Below, one piece after another: positions 22,166 through 33,145 of a DNA stretch of 64,000 nucleotides (position 1 is its first letter; each line of letters begins with the position of its first letter). Below the pieces are notes generated by a model. The model searched no databases and was not told the DNA's origin. It worked only from the letters and a program-made list of their open reading frames with translations. The stretch spans positions 563,290 through 627,289 of the forward strand of contig PDUO01000015.1 of the NCBI GenBank assembly GCA_003008705.1, read 5' to 3'. Both the position numbers and the translations under genes were made by a program. The DNA comes from Pezicula radicicola (Eukaryota > Ascomycota > Leotiomycetes > Helotiales > Dermateaceae).

Positions 22166-24338
22166 CTATTCGAAGACGATTGCTGCCTTGATGGCGCTCT
22201 TGTTCTTCATTGCCTCAAGGCACTCTCCCCATTGCTCGAGCTTGTATGTCTTGTTCACGATACCTGCAACCTTGACCTTGCCTGAGTCAAGGTAGTCGAT
22301 GGCAGCGGCTAACAATTATCAGTGAAATGCTCGTGATACGGCAACTTGTCATCCAAGGAAGCAGCAACTTACGGAACATGTAGGTCTCGGAGAATGATCC
22401 AAGAATGGTGATCTCATCACCGAAGATCTTGCTTGGAGGCCAGGAGACGCGGGCGGAAGCGGAGTAAACACCGTAGACGACCAATTTTCCTCCACGGCGA
22501 ACATAGTTGATAGCATCCTCGAGGATCTTGGGGCTGCCGGTAGCTTCAACGACCTAAAACAATTCGGAATTAGTCTTGGTGGCTCTAATTTTATGCGAGC
22601 TGTGGAGAGGGGCGATGCAAGAGAAGCTTCTGGGTGAGGTAACTTACAATATCAAAGCCGTATGGGTGGTCCTTCTTCAACTGCTCGAACTGAACCTCGG
22701 GGTTTGTACGAGACAACTCAATGTAAGACTGTGACAAAATCAGCTCAACTGCATATAACACGAGGGTTGAACTGTAACTTACATCACCAGCACCGAGCTT
22801 CTTGGCCAACTCCATCTTGAGACCTTGTGGGGCAGCAACAACGACGTTGCAACCACCGTTCTGCTTGAGCATCTGAAGGATTGTCAGAAAGAATTTAGGG
22901 ACCTTTCCTTGAGCAACTGTACCTGAGCAAGGACGAGACCAGTTGGTCCGGCACCGAACATCAGAACACTTGAGCCCAACTTAGGAGCAATCTTGTCCAA
23001 TCCGTGGGCGGCACAGGAAGCTGGCTCGAGGAGAGTAGCCTACAAGCCAGTCAGCAATGTTCTGGTTCATTCCAAAACTGTACAGAACTCACGTCAACAT
23101 CTGACAGGTTGTGGATCTTGAAGACCTTGCCAGCGGGCTAAATCTACTCAGTCAATTCATTCGAGGCTCCAGCTGTTGAAGGAAACATACGTATGCACAG
23201 TACTCAGCAAACCCACCATCCATGGTGACACCGTGGGCCTCGAACTGTAAAATTATTAGCCATATATATAGCTTGCTACTTTGGGAATGCGTACTTTCTC
23301 GCAGAGCAAGAGTTCACCACGACGGCAGTAGAAGCATTCATTGCACAACTCGGAGTTGCTAGAACGAGTTAGCAATGGGTTTGAAAACAGGGCTGGGGAA
23401 CTTACTCGGCAACAACACGCTCTCCGACCTTGAAACCCTTGACGTCGGGGCCAATTGCAGCAACTACACCAACAGTCTCGTGGCCTGAATTCAGTCAGCT
23501 GGCAAATCTCTATGGTGTCGACATATGAAGGGAATTGGCCGTGGGCCTCTTCCATGTCCATCAAAGTAATCCTCCTATCTTCCGACAGTGTACGCTCGTG
23601 TCGACGAATGGGAGTGCAAAGATCAATGGGGCTTGAACATACCAGGGATAAGAGGGAACTGTGAGGAGATATGTCAGCTTCCGATTTCAACAAAGCATGG
23701 ATTATTAGCCGGGAAGACGGGTAGCCATCCAGGTGTTCGTAAACCACGAGTCCACCAATTAAGGGCAGGGGAGTGTGGAGCCGGCTCTCCAGCTTTGGTG
23801 TGTATAAAGAAGGGTCTTCGCTCACCTTTGCAATGAATTCTGTTGCATCAATTGTTGTCAATATCTTTTCAAGATTTGATCGGCTGAGATCACTTACCAC
23901 CCTCGTGCTACCAAAAGTCAGCAAACGAACTCAACTACATCGACAGGAGGCACTTACAATGTGCAGATCAGTTCCACAGATACCACAGGCCTTGACCTTG
24001 ATCTAAAACCCACCATGTCAGAACTGTACCTCGACAAATGTCCTGGTCCACGTTGGAGCGGGGTTCGAAACCCACCAAAATATCATTGGAACGCAACTTT
24101 GGCAGAGGTACGGTGACGATTCCATACTCCTCTGGCTTGGAGTAGCTGGATTGAGAAGTCAGTACATATATTCCGAACGCAACAGCCAGTATCCCAGTGT
24201 GTTGTGGTTGCAAACACTCTGGGATTGTTGAGCTTCAATAAAAGGCGGGGTAATACCGAAGTGCTTTCTGTAGGATTGTCAGTAGGCAGCGGGGTAAGAA
24301 GTGTCAGTAAGCTGTACCATTTCCTTTGGAAGAGACAT
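22166..24338 (-). CDS. zinc-dependent medium-chain dehydrogenase, D-arabinitol/sorbitol dehydrogenase-like
   Basis: About 16 exons over 2.2 kb encode about 346 aa. It starts [19 protein letters not shown] at 24338 and ends [10 protein letters not shown] at 22166. Several exons are tiny: 24267-24257 (11 nt), a 10-nt exon (HEG), a 14-nt exon (EFIAK) and a 16-nt exon (FPLIPG). Catalytic-zinc motifs are [10 protein letters not shown] and PGHE. The structural-zinc loop is [15 protein letters not shown] (C-x2-C-x2-C-x7-C). The cofactor site is [11 protein letters not shown] followed by VVVAAPQG, which lacks an acidic residue at the usual NAD-selecting position and may favour NADP. Sequence style is that of fungal D-arabinitol dehydrogenases in polyol metabolism; the substrate is inferred. 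All junctions were read by eye from GT/AG signals and family continuity. Confidence 0.9.
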
Positions 24339-26874
24339 GTTGATCTGCTATGGAATTTGGGGTTGTTTGTGGGGAGAATTGAGAGAATTGAAGGAGTGCG
24401 AAGTGCTTTATGTACTTTGTAAGGTTTGTGGTGTGATGGTGCAGGAAGGGGAAAGAAAGTTGGATGGTCGCACGTCGTTCATAGCTGGCTAAGCGAAGCA
24501 GGGATGAGCTAAGGGTTCCCCCCCGCCCTCGCCCTCCCCCGCCACACACCGCAGTAGTCTGGACCTGGAAGAAGCCCAAAAGCAATATGATGGCATTCCA
24601 CGCATCACAAATGGGACCTGTCATACTTTGTCACCATGCATTGTCATGAACGCCCCTCCATTGGCTTCCCCATACCTTCATACCTTCACCGGTCTTCCCA
24701 ATCCAGTCCGGGAGCCTTCCGCGCTTTTCTAAGTTCACCATATCTCTGCAAGCTGCAGGCAACGACAACTATCCTGCTTATCTGTCGTGTTGATAATCAG
24801 CTTTTTGCCGACGCCCAAATATTTGCTCACAAACCAGCAAAGCTAGTTCCTGAGCTACGAGCATCAACTGCAGGTCATGGGATCTTCGACATGAAGCAGA
24901 AGGAATATCATTCTTCGAACAAGAATTTGAGGGCGTCGAAAAAAGTATATTTTCCCCGGAAGACCTTCCCCATCATCATGCCAAACCAGTGCCCGAGATC
25001 GGGGCTCTTCAACGCTGTCAACCATCTCCTCAACAGATATATGAAAGTGGCTTTTAAAGAGCAAGGCCAGAGTTGAATAAACACCTAAGGGAATCTTCCT
25101 CGTGCTTAGTTATCCCCAACCCCAAACATCTCAGGGATAGTATCCTTCATAACAAGGTCAAATCAAGAAGCATCACGTGTACAGAATTCCTACAACCTCA
25201 AAGATGAAAGAACCTGACTCGTGTCAATGCTACTGACTTCGCACTCGACTTATTGATAGCTACGGTACTCGAAGCTAAGCCCGAGGCTACCCAGAATGAA
25301 CTCTTTCTCCGTCCTTATACTTTAAATACAGGGCACGTACCCCCATTGAACAGAACCCCCATCCTCAATCACCTGCCGTAATACCATATCAAGGTGGGCC
25401 CCTTTTGAGTATTCTTGCCCAAGACTTTCACCAACTCCTTTCAATACGAGTAGATGAATGCTACCCAACAGCACATTCCCCCACGCATTCGTAGAATTTG
25501 CGGGATCCTGCATCTGTAACTCAATGCCCGGCTTCTCTCTTTTAGTCCTCATAGCTGTCGGCATCTTATGGGGGTGGTGGGCTCTGGGGCTTCGAATTCA
25601 CTCTAGGCGTTCGAACATCCTCATTTCGGACAGCCAGCTTTAAAGCTGTTTATGATCATTCGTGGATTGATAGCCCATCACAAGATAATCTGTAGATGAT
25701 GATAGCGTCCTAACAAATAAAGTTGCATCTACTCTGTACGTAGCCGCAAGAAACAGTGGAGTTACTAGCGACCGTTGGAGATCATGGTACCATTATTCAC
25801 CAAACCACTCGGTTGATAAGCAGTAATTCGTGCATCCTAAACTGCATAACGTTCCTGATCCTCTTCAAGCATGGCAGCATTATCACGAACGACAATCCCA
25901 TTTGTACCTTCCCCTTCGGTCCTTCTCGCCGTTTCAGGGGGAGAACAGTGGTAAGGCTGACAACTACTTTGAGCTTAGCTCACAGCTGAGACCTCTGGCT
26001 TCTTTATCTTTTCTAGAAGCTCGCTTGTCTGGGCAGGGTTGGTGAGGTCAAGCTGAAAGTTAAAACGGGAGGGACAGTGAACAGCTCCCCCACTCGAAAA
26101 CCGATGGCCCATTGAGCCTCTACTGCTAAAGAATTCTCTTTTATTGTTTAACGACTCTCGACTCCAAGATTAGTCAGATCAATAATACCGAATTTTTCCA
26201 ATGATGAAGGCTAGAAAATGAAGAGAACCACGTTCGTCTCTTCGGCCTAAGCAATCATCGTCAGAGCGTCTTCCCGCAATCACGTTTCGTCAGGAGGCAT
26301 TTGACTTTGTAGCGGATAGGCTCAAGGGGACTTCGACCAAGAAGTGCTCTGTGCATTAAACGTCTGTACACTACGGTACTGGCCGTTCCCTGTGTCAATC
26401 GCCACCACATACGGTACAAACATTCATTCACTCAGACGTTTCTCACGAGTTTGGTGGTTACACAGAGCACCCGCATCCGTACCATGTAAGCTATCCCTCC
26501 TTATGTCATTCGCAGCGCAACCCGAACTTTCGTGGCTATAGAGCTGATCGAGAGCTGACCTTGGAGTCGCAGACACGCTACATATTCCCAGACGCGTTGC
26601 ACCGAGTGATAGACAAAGAGAGGGGTTCCAGTCACCCTCACCGCAATCATCACAGGAGCACACGACAGTTGCGCAAGCTCTGCCGGGTACCCTCCAACCC
26701 CTCCCCTGCAACACGGTAAAGCGAACTCAGAGACAAAGAATACGACGAACAAGAAGAACAGTTGGCAGAGGTGGCCATTCTTCTGGAAGGCCGAACGGCA
26801 CGACGGCCGACCGGCCGTGAGATATACATGCGCGTCTGCAGAAAGAAAGAAATTCAGGTTATAACAGTACTACA
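24339..26874. other. long intergenic region
   Basis: 2.5 kb with no firmly supported gene. It includes a C-rich run near 24519-24541 and the putative small ORF at 25322-25564. A 146-codon frame at 24636-25076 and others around 26344-26752 lack domains and look like chance. The right end should be the promoter and leader of the cNMP/F-box gene. Confidence 0.45.
25322..25564 (-). CDS. possible small protein or exon of unknown function
   Basis: The 80-codon frame has protein-like composition in its second half (NAWGNVLLGSIHLLVLKG, then LDMVLRQVIEDGGSVQWG) that reads more like real coding sequence than the surrounding frames. A GTACGT donor-like site sits exactly after QWG, and an ACAG acceptor-like site lies before MQDPAN, so it may be one exon of a larger or decayed gene. 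I cannot name a family. Low confidence. Confidence 0.3.
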   Translation of the reverse strand: MPTAMRTKREKPGIELQMQDPANSTNAWGNVLLGSIHLLVLKGVGESLGQEYSKGAHLDMVLRQVIEDGGSVQWGYVPCI

Positions 26875-29755
26875 ATGAGGCGAAATAGAGCTGCCAGCGG
26901 CTCGCCTTTCAGAGGGAGCAATGGCGCGCCTCTACCGGACAACTTGTCCTTGATCAGGTCCTTCAATATCGAGACCAATCCAACTCGACCAATTCGCCCG
27001 TCGCCTCTCACCGCATCGACCATTCCAGACATGCCACTTGACCTTCTGGATCGCATACGGTCATTTCCACTGTTCTTGTCTGCCCCAGACGAGTTCTTAG
27101 CTGCCGTAGGCAAGCACCTACGACCGCAAGTGCACTCGGCCCACGACCATATATTGACAGAAGGAGACGACGCCAAGGCAATGTATTGGCTAGTAAGAGG
27201 TGCTGTAGCTGTCACTTCGCGCGATGGCGAAGCCACTTATGCCGAGTTGAGGCCAGGAGCTTTCTTTGGAGAAATTGGTATCCTCATGGATGTACCTCGG
27301 ACAGCAACAATCATTGCGAGGTCGAAGTGCTTGTTAGTAGTACTAAAAAAAGAAGACCTGCAGTCGGAGCTACCCAAATTTCCAGAGATGGAACAGGCCA
27401 TAATGGAAGAGGCGCAAGAGAGATTGACCATCCTAAACAAGAAGAGGAAGGAAAGCGGATGGGGTCCGAAACTTCCATCAACTTCTCTGCCTACAAGAGG
27501 TGGAAACGTTGCTCGTGACGCGAAACCTGGGGAAGTTGCGACTGGAGACATGGGTGTAATTGAGAGGGGAGCCGTCATAAACACAAAGAAGCGCAAGTCC
27601 CCTAGCCCTGGTATAATTGAGGATCCAACTGCTGGCAGTGCTCTTGGAAGTGGCTTGGTCAACGTAAGAAAGACGTTGAAGGACCTACCTTTATTTTCAA
27701 GCCTTCCACCTGACCTCCTTCACCATCTCGGGCTGAGTGCTCTCCCCAAGACTTACCCGCCTTTCACAGATATCATACTGCAAGGTTCACCAGGGAACGA
27801 GATTTACTTCATCATTAGAGGTGAAGTTGAAGTCATCCACGAGACGGCCAATGGGCAGACAGGCCAGAAAAGTCCAGTATCTTATATCCGTCCACGACTC
27901 AAACAAGGTCAATACTTTGGAGAAGTTGCAAGTTTGGCACTAGCACCTCGGCGAACTGCCACGGTGCGCTCAATAACTACCGTTGAATGCCTTATGATCA
28001 GCGGAACAGTCCTTGAAGACTTATGGAAGCGCTGTTCTCCAGACATCAGACGACAGGTCGAAGCTACAGCGAAAACACGCATCATCATGCCTGAAGATGG
28101 CGATGTGACCATGACCGACGCTGATGCGCCGTCAATAAACAATCTTGAGATTGATGACCACGTCGCTGGACGTAGACCTTCTTTGCCACAAGTCACTTTT
28201 ACACCGTCGAAGCCAGCCAGCCCTCATAAGCCTAGCAGAGCCGAGGATAAGGAGGTACTAGAACCACTAGACCCTGACCCCTTTCTCAGCGTCGATATGG
28301 ATAATATGCGAGCTAGGTCAAGAAGAGGCTCCTATGCACCACCTGTTCCTGAGACGCCCCCAGTAGATGAGCCAAAATCTGGCCCTCGAACTAGATCTAG
28401 GTCTCAAACGCCAACACCATCTTCAAAAGCAGTTCATGCCATCACACCCCCAGATTCTAGCTTTCGTCCTAAAAAACCCAGGATTGGCCAGCGACGCCCA
28501 AGTCAGTTCAGCAAAGGTCGCCTTCCAGATGCACTCCTTGTCAGAATTTTCTCGTTCCTCGATATCTATCAACTCATGCGCCTCCGGACCGTCTCTGTCC
28601 ATTGGAACCGGCTCCTAACAACCTCTCCAGATCTTTGCAAATACCTTGATTTATCCGAGTATAATCGTGTCATAACCAACAGAGCTCTTGTTGACTGCAT
28701 ATGCCCCTTCGTCTCACGAAGAGCACGCACGATTGATATAAGCAACTGTTTCCATGTTACAGACGAGGGTTTTACAGCTCTTTCAACCCAGTGTGGTGTC
28801 AGCATCACTAGCTGGAAGATGAAGTCTGTGTGGGATATCAGCGCCAACGCAGTTCTAGAAATGGCCAACAATGCCAAAGAGCTTGAAGAAATCGACCTCT
28901 CAAATTGCCGGAAAGTCAGTGACAACCTTCTAGCACGCATTGTAGGATGGGTGGTAACCGATCCTTCCATCCCGCAAGGCGCTGGCGGCCGTGCAGGTTA
29001 TAGATCAGCAGGTACACAGACTCAGCCTCAGCACGCTGCCTCTACTGGACCACCGCCTGGAACAGTTGTTGGTTGTCCAAAGCTCAAACGCATTACTCTA
29101 TCTTACTGTAAACATGTTACCGACCGCAGCATGGCTCATATGGCAGTTCATGCCCACGGTCGGCTTCAGTCCTTGGATCTCACGCGATGCACTACCATCA
29201 CGGACGGTGGATTCCAACACTGGAGTATTTACAAATTCGCCAATCTGGAACGCCTTATTCTCGCCGACTGTACATATTTGACTGATAATGCCATTGTATA
29301 TCTTACCAATGCGGCCAAAGCTCTGAAGGAGCTTGACCTCGTAAGTTTATTGTATTTCTTCTTTCAATGAACCCCTTGCTAATCAGAGAGGGTAGTCTTT
29401 CTGTTGCGCTTTGTCTGATACGGCAACTGAAGTGCTAGCGCTCGGTCTGCCTCATCTAACTCATCTACGCCTCTCTTTTTGCGGTTCTGCCGTTTCCGAT
29501 TCGTCCCTTCGCTCCATCGGTCTACATCTCTTAGAACTACGTGAACTCTCAGTCCGTGGCTGTGTTCGTGTCACTGGAACTGGTGTAGAAGCGGTAGTTG
29601 AGGGTTGTGGCAAGTTGGAATTGATGGATGTATCGCAATGCAAGAATCTAAGGGGTTGGCTCGATAATGGAGGAGAGGCACGATGGGCTGGTTCTCAAGG
29701 CTCGAGAAAGGTCACCTTCGAAACTATGAAGGCCGACGGAATGGTTCTACGATAG
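26875..29755 (+). CDS. double cyclic-nucleotide-binding / F-box / leucine-rich-repeat protein
   Basis: Exons 26875-29340 and 29396-29755 (55-nt intron, GTAAGT...GGTAG) give 941 aa. Domains in order: cNBD1 (about 62-180) with the phosphate-binding cassette FGEIGILMDVPRTA; cNBD2 (about 268-390) with FGEVASLALAPRRTA; a Ser/Pro-rich linker; an F-box (about 546-590, LPDALLVRIFSFLDIYQLMR); and AMN1/GRR1-type leucine-rich repeats to the end (IDLSNCRKVSDNLL, SLDLTRCTTITDGGF). Both cassettes keep the Gly-Glu and Arg used for cNMP contact. The F-box should dock on Skp1 in an SCF ubiquitin ligase, with the LRRs choosing substrate. A cyclic-nucleotide-responsive SCF receptor is an attractive inference, not shown. 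The second frame from 29411 is only the downstream exon. Confidence 0.93.
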
Positions 29756-30335
29756 ACAAGGGCGTACAGGTTGCTAGTTGCTGGTTGCATTACATGGGGT
29801 TTTGGAGCATAGCAGGTTTGCAGGTCACCTCGAGATGATAACATCTGTACATATAAGGGAGCTTTGGCTGGACTTGCTCGATGTTTTTATGGTATTTAAG
29901 TGCATATGGCTGGCGATATGGATGGTGGTAGCTCATGCTTATGATAGTTGCAATACAATTACGCTTGATGACCCCTCGATGATGATCTCTTTGGGATTCC
30001 CAGGTTCTCCCTCCTTTACCGTCCACTTTTCCAACAAGGGGGCCTGCAAATACAAGGATCTTGAACCTCGGTTTGGGTTTGGGTATCCCCAGATTTCGGG
30101 TACGGCAAACTGATCCCCGCAATAGCATATCCATCATCATCGAGGATATCAAACATGACAATGTCTACAAATGAAGCTCCCACAACTCCAATGCTTGTCT
30201 TGGAGACAAATACAATCTCAAGTAAAACCCGTGACTCTACGTTCAGCTAGGACCGAGTGGCCAGGATATCGAAAATACAGTATCTACAATCGGCGCAGTC
30301 CTTCCCCCTACCTCCCAAGCTCGTCACGCGCAATA
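29756..30335. other. intergenic region
   Basis: 580 bp between two same-strand genes. Frames on both strands (29778-30113, 29790-30161) overlap each other, have no domain and are taken as noise. No other structure seen. Confidence 0.45.
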
Positions 30336-31548
30336 ATGGCTCCATCGGCGCAATCTGGCTTGCAAAAGCAATACCTATCTTCAGGCACAGAACCCAAAAA
30401 AGTACCTATGGAGCCTCGCCCAAGCGCTAGGTATATTGTTCCTCATTCCTTTGCTTTCCCTAACGTACCACCCAAATCACAAGCAAACGCTGATAGCTCA
30501 AAGCATCCTCCTCATTTCACCCCTAAACCAAATCCTCCTTCTCCACCGCGTCCGTCGTTCTACCGACACATTTGCTGCCGCACATGTTTTCCCGGGTGGA
30601 AACCTATCCTCTACACAAGACGGCTCCATACCACCTCCCACTTCCCCAGCCCGACACATCGATGGGCCCGCCTACCGACTGGGCGCAATCCGCGAATGCT
30701 TCGAAGAAAGCGGAATCCTACTTGCAAAGAAAGATGGCAACAGCAACCAACTACTAGAAGTCTCCAAAGCTGAAACAGATCGCGCGCGAAAAGAGATCCA
30801 CGCAGGAAACTTACGATTCGAAGATTGGGTTAAAGAACAAAGAGGGATTATAGATCTAGAAGGATTACACCCTTTTACGAGATGGGTTACACCTACTAAT
30901 GTTCCAAAGCGATTTACGACACAGATGTATATTTATTTCTTGCCTTTGAATGCTGAGGATCTTGGAAAGGATACGATTACTGGGTTACCTGTTAAACAAG
31001 AAACCGTTATTCCGATTCCCACTCATGATGGTGGGGTGGAACATACAGCTGCTCTTTTTCAATCTTGTGAAGAATGGTTAGATCAAGCGAGGAAGAATGA
31101 AATTGTTCTTTTTCCTCCTCAATTCTTTCTTATGTATCTCCTTTCTCCTTTTCTACAACCTCCTTCACTACAATTAGAATCAAACACTATAGTTTCGTCT
31201 TTACCGAGAGAAGAACTACAGAGGCAAAGAAGTGAGGTTTTGAAGTTTTTGGAAGGTGATGGTGGGGATGGAGGTGTTAAATGGGCTGATAAGGTTATTT
31301 CTCCTCTGGGTTTGGGCGGTTTTAGTAAGGATGGGAGAGTGGTCTTGGGATTGGATAGTCCGGGTCCCGAATTGAGGGGGAGTGGGAGGAGGGGTGATGG
31401 TAAGAGGGCTGTGCTTGTTAAGTTTGGGAAGGCGGGGCCTAGGGATTTAGAGATTAGGGGAAGGAGGGAGATGTTGGAGGAGATTAGGGAGGTGAAGGAG
31501 GCGAAGGAGGCGAAGGAGGCGAAGGAGGCGAAGGAGGCGAAGTTGTAG
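30336..31548 (+). CDS. NUDT19-like Nudix hydrolase with peroxisomal targeting signal
   Basis: Exons 30336-30430 and 30504-31548 (73-nt intron, GTATAT...CTCAAAG) give 379 aa. This junction yields EPRPSAS-ILLISPLNQILLLHRV, as expected for the fold. AHVFPGGNLSS is followed by an insertion of about 30 residues, then the Nudix-box core AIRECFEESGILL. That split box is typical of the NUDT19 (RP2) group, known in mammals as peroxisomal CoA/acyl-CoA diphosphatases. The protein ends in five KEA repeats and the tripeptide AKL, a good PTS1. A role in peroxisomal CoA turnover is inferred. Starting at the longer-frame Met (30436) would read into the intron. Confidence 0.88.
31492..31542 (+). repeat. 9-bp tandem repeat (GGAGGCGAA) encoding KEA repeats
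   Basis: Five consecutive, nearly perfect 9-bp units lie at the 3' end of the Nudix hydrolase CDS, directly before the codons for the final AKL. Length multiples of 9 keep the frame. Confidence 0.9.
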
Positions 31549-31758
31549 GTGCAGGTGAGATTGAGGTTGTGGTACTGATTGATTGTTCTTGTTTGATTCT
31601 AAACAGATGCATATAGCTTTAAGCGAGTAGACAACTTGGACAGTAAAGTGAGCAACCAAAAGAACTTTATCTCCTTAGAAATGCTACAGCTCACTAATCT
31701 CTCAACTATGTATGAAAAATATAGCGGCCAAAACCAAAAAGGAAAATTATAAAAAAAA

Positions 31759-32084
31759 GTGGCAGTGATCAAGCTCCTAAGTTTTCAAGAGGCAGGGAAG
31801 GTGAACTACTTACTATTTGCTCGATTTAAGTTTTACATTATTTCCATAATAACACGCTAGATATGTGTATGAAATAAGACTACTGGAGAAGCTCCAGCAG
31901 ACGGACGTGCCCTGAATGTAAAACCGATTGGTCTTTTACATATGGGTGAGTTTCTGTGTGTGTGTGTATGTTTGTGTTTCATTTTGAGGGAAAACCTAGG
32001 AGGAGCTTTGGCCTGTTTTTGTTGCTAGTATGGAATCTGTGATTGTTTAGGTTGAGAGCTTAGTGCTTGACCACTCGGCCACTG
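31759..32084. mobile_element. repeat element copy A with inverted, tRNA-A-box-like ends
   Basis: The left end reads GTGGCAGTGATCAAGC with CTCCTAAG following (31759-31781). The right end (32059-32084), read on the minus strand, is GTGGCCGAGTGGTCAAGC then ACTAAG. Between them are GGCAGGGAAGGTGAACTACT near the left and GGAGCTTTGGCCTGTTT near the right, both shared with copies B and C. No coding capacity. The right end resembles the D-arm/A-box of tRNA-Ser or Leu genes. Confidence 0.65.
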
Positions 32085-32276
32085 TTGTTTGATTCACAAG
32101 GCTGGATTTAGACATATCTAGTAGTATTTATTATTATTTTTTGGCTATATTCTTTTGCTATTTGTACAAACATAACCTCTTAGCTAGAATAAGTACAACT
32201 TAAGAAGCCTTCTTAGAGGGAGAATGAAAAACATTAAAATGTTCCTCCCCTTAAACAAGAGCCAAAAAAAATTAAG

Positions 32277-32540
32277 CAGTGGCAGTGGTCAAGCTACTAA
32301 GTTAAAGGGAACAGGGAAGGAAGATGAGTTACTTACTATTTGCCCCTTCCCCTTTGTCCTGTTTTTTTTGTCCTGTATGATTGTCCTGTATGATTGTCCT
32401 GTTTATGAAGTTTCCTGCTAATTTTCACCCTGTGCGAGTGATATGTCCTGTATGTAGGGGGAGGGGCTTTGGCCTGTTTGATTTGTTAGTTCATGTTTTG
32501 CACTTTAAGAAGAGCTTAGTGCTTGACCACTGCACCACTG
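32277..32540. mobile_element. repeat element copy B with inverted, tRNA-A-box-like ends
   Basis: Left end 32277-32301: CAGTGGCAGTGGTCAAGC then TACTAAG. Right end 32515-32540 in reverse complement: CAGTGGTGCAGTGGTCAAGC then ACTAAG. About 22 of 25 positions match with two short indels. The interior carries a 12-bp tandem repeat, TCCTGTATGATT (about 32368-32403). Non-coding. Confidence 0.7.
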
Positions 32541-32731
32541 ACGTTTGTTTGTTCTATAAGGTTGTGTTTAGATATATGTACTAGCCTTTTTGGCTTTGGA
32601 TTTTCTGCTGTTTCTACTAGCTGTAAGCGAGTAAACAAAAGCAATAAACTTCACCTCTAAGAATGAGTACACTTTAATCTTCTAGAAGGAAAAGTTGACA
32701 AGGAGCAAAAGAAATTTGCTAGCCAAAAAAA

Positions 32732-33099
32732 GGCAATGGTAGTGGCCAAGCTACTAAGGTTGAAGGGAACAGAGAAGGGCTGAAAGTGAGCTACTTACTA
32801 TTCACCTCTCCTGTTGAATCTCTCAGCTTGATATGAAATTCCCTGAATTGAACTTTTGTTTTATTTTTGTTTTTATGATTTTGTTGTATGATTGACTGCG
32901 ACCCTTGCGCGCAAATACTCCATTTTATAACCCCTGGAATTGTGATTGACTTTGTATGATGTGAGTGCTCCCACCGTCCCAGCCCACGCACTCACATCAA
33001 GTGGCTTTCGCCTGAAGAGGTCTTGGCCTGTTGTAAGCATTAGTAGAGTTTTTGTGGTTTTTTATGTTGAGAGCTTAGCACTTGACCACTGCACCACTA
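32732..33099. mobile_element. repeat element copy C with inverted, tRNA-A-box-like ends
   Basis: Left end 32732-32758 (GGTAGTGGCCAAGCTACTAAG core). Right end 33074-33099 in reverse complement: TGGTGCAGTGGTCAAGTGCTAAG. It shares the GAAGGGAACAGAGAAGG and GAGCTACTTACTATT blocks with copies A and B, and the downstream GCTAGGTTTAGACATATGTA block. Non-coding. Confidence 0.7.
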
Positions 33100-33145
33100 G
33101 TGTTTGTTTGATTTAGCAAGGCTAGGTTTAGACATATGTAGGAGT

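Noticed and set aside
24003..24075. tRNA-like T-arm (GGGTTTCGAACCC) in an intron of the alcohol dehydrogenase gene
   Set aside because: No acceptor stem, D-arm or anticodon arm fits around it; the intron is only 73 nt.
24636..25076. 146-codon frame
   Set aside because: No recognisable domain and no supporting splice or neighbour context.
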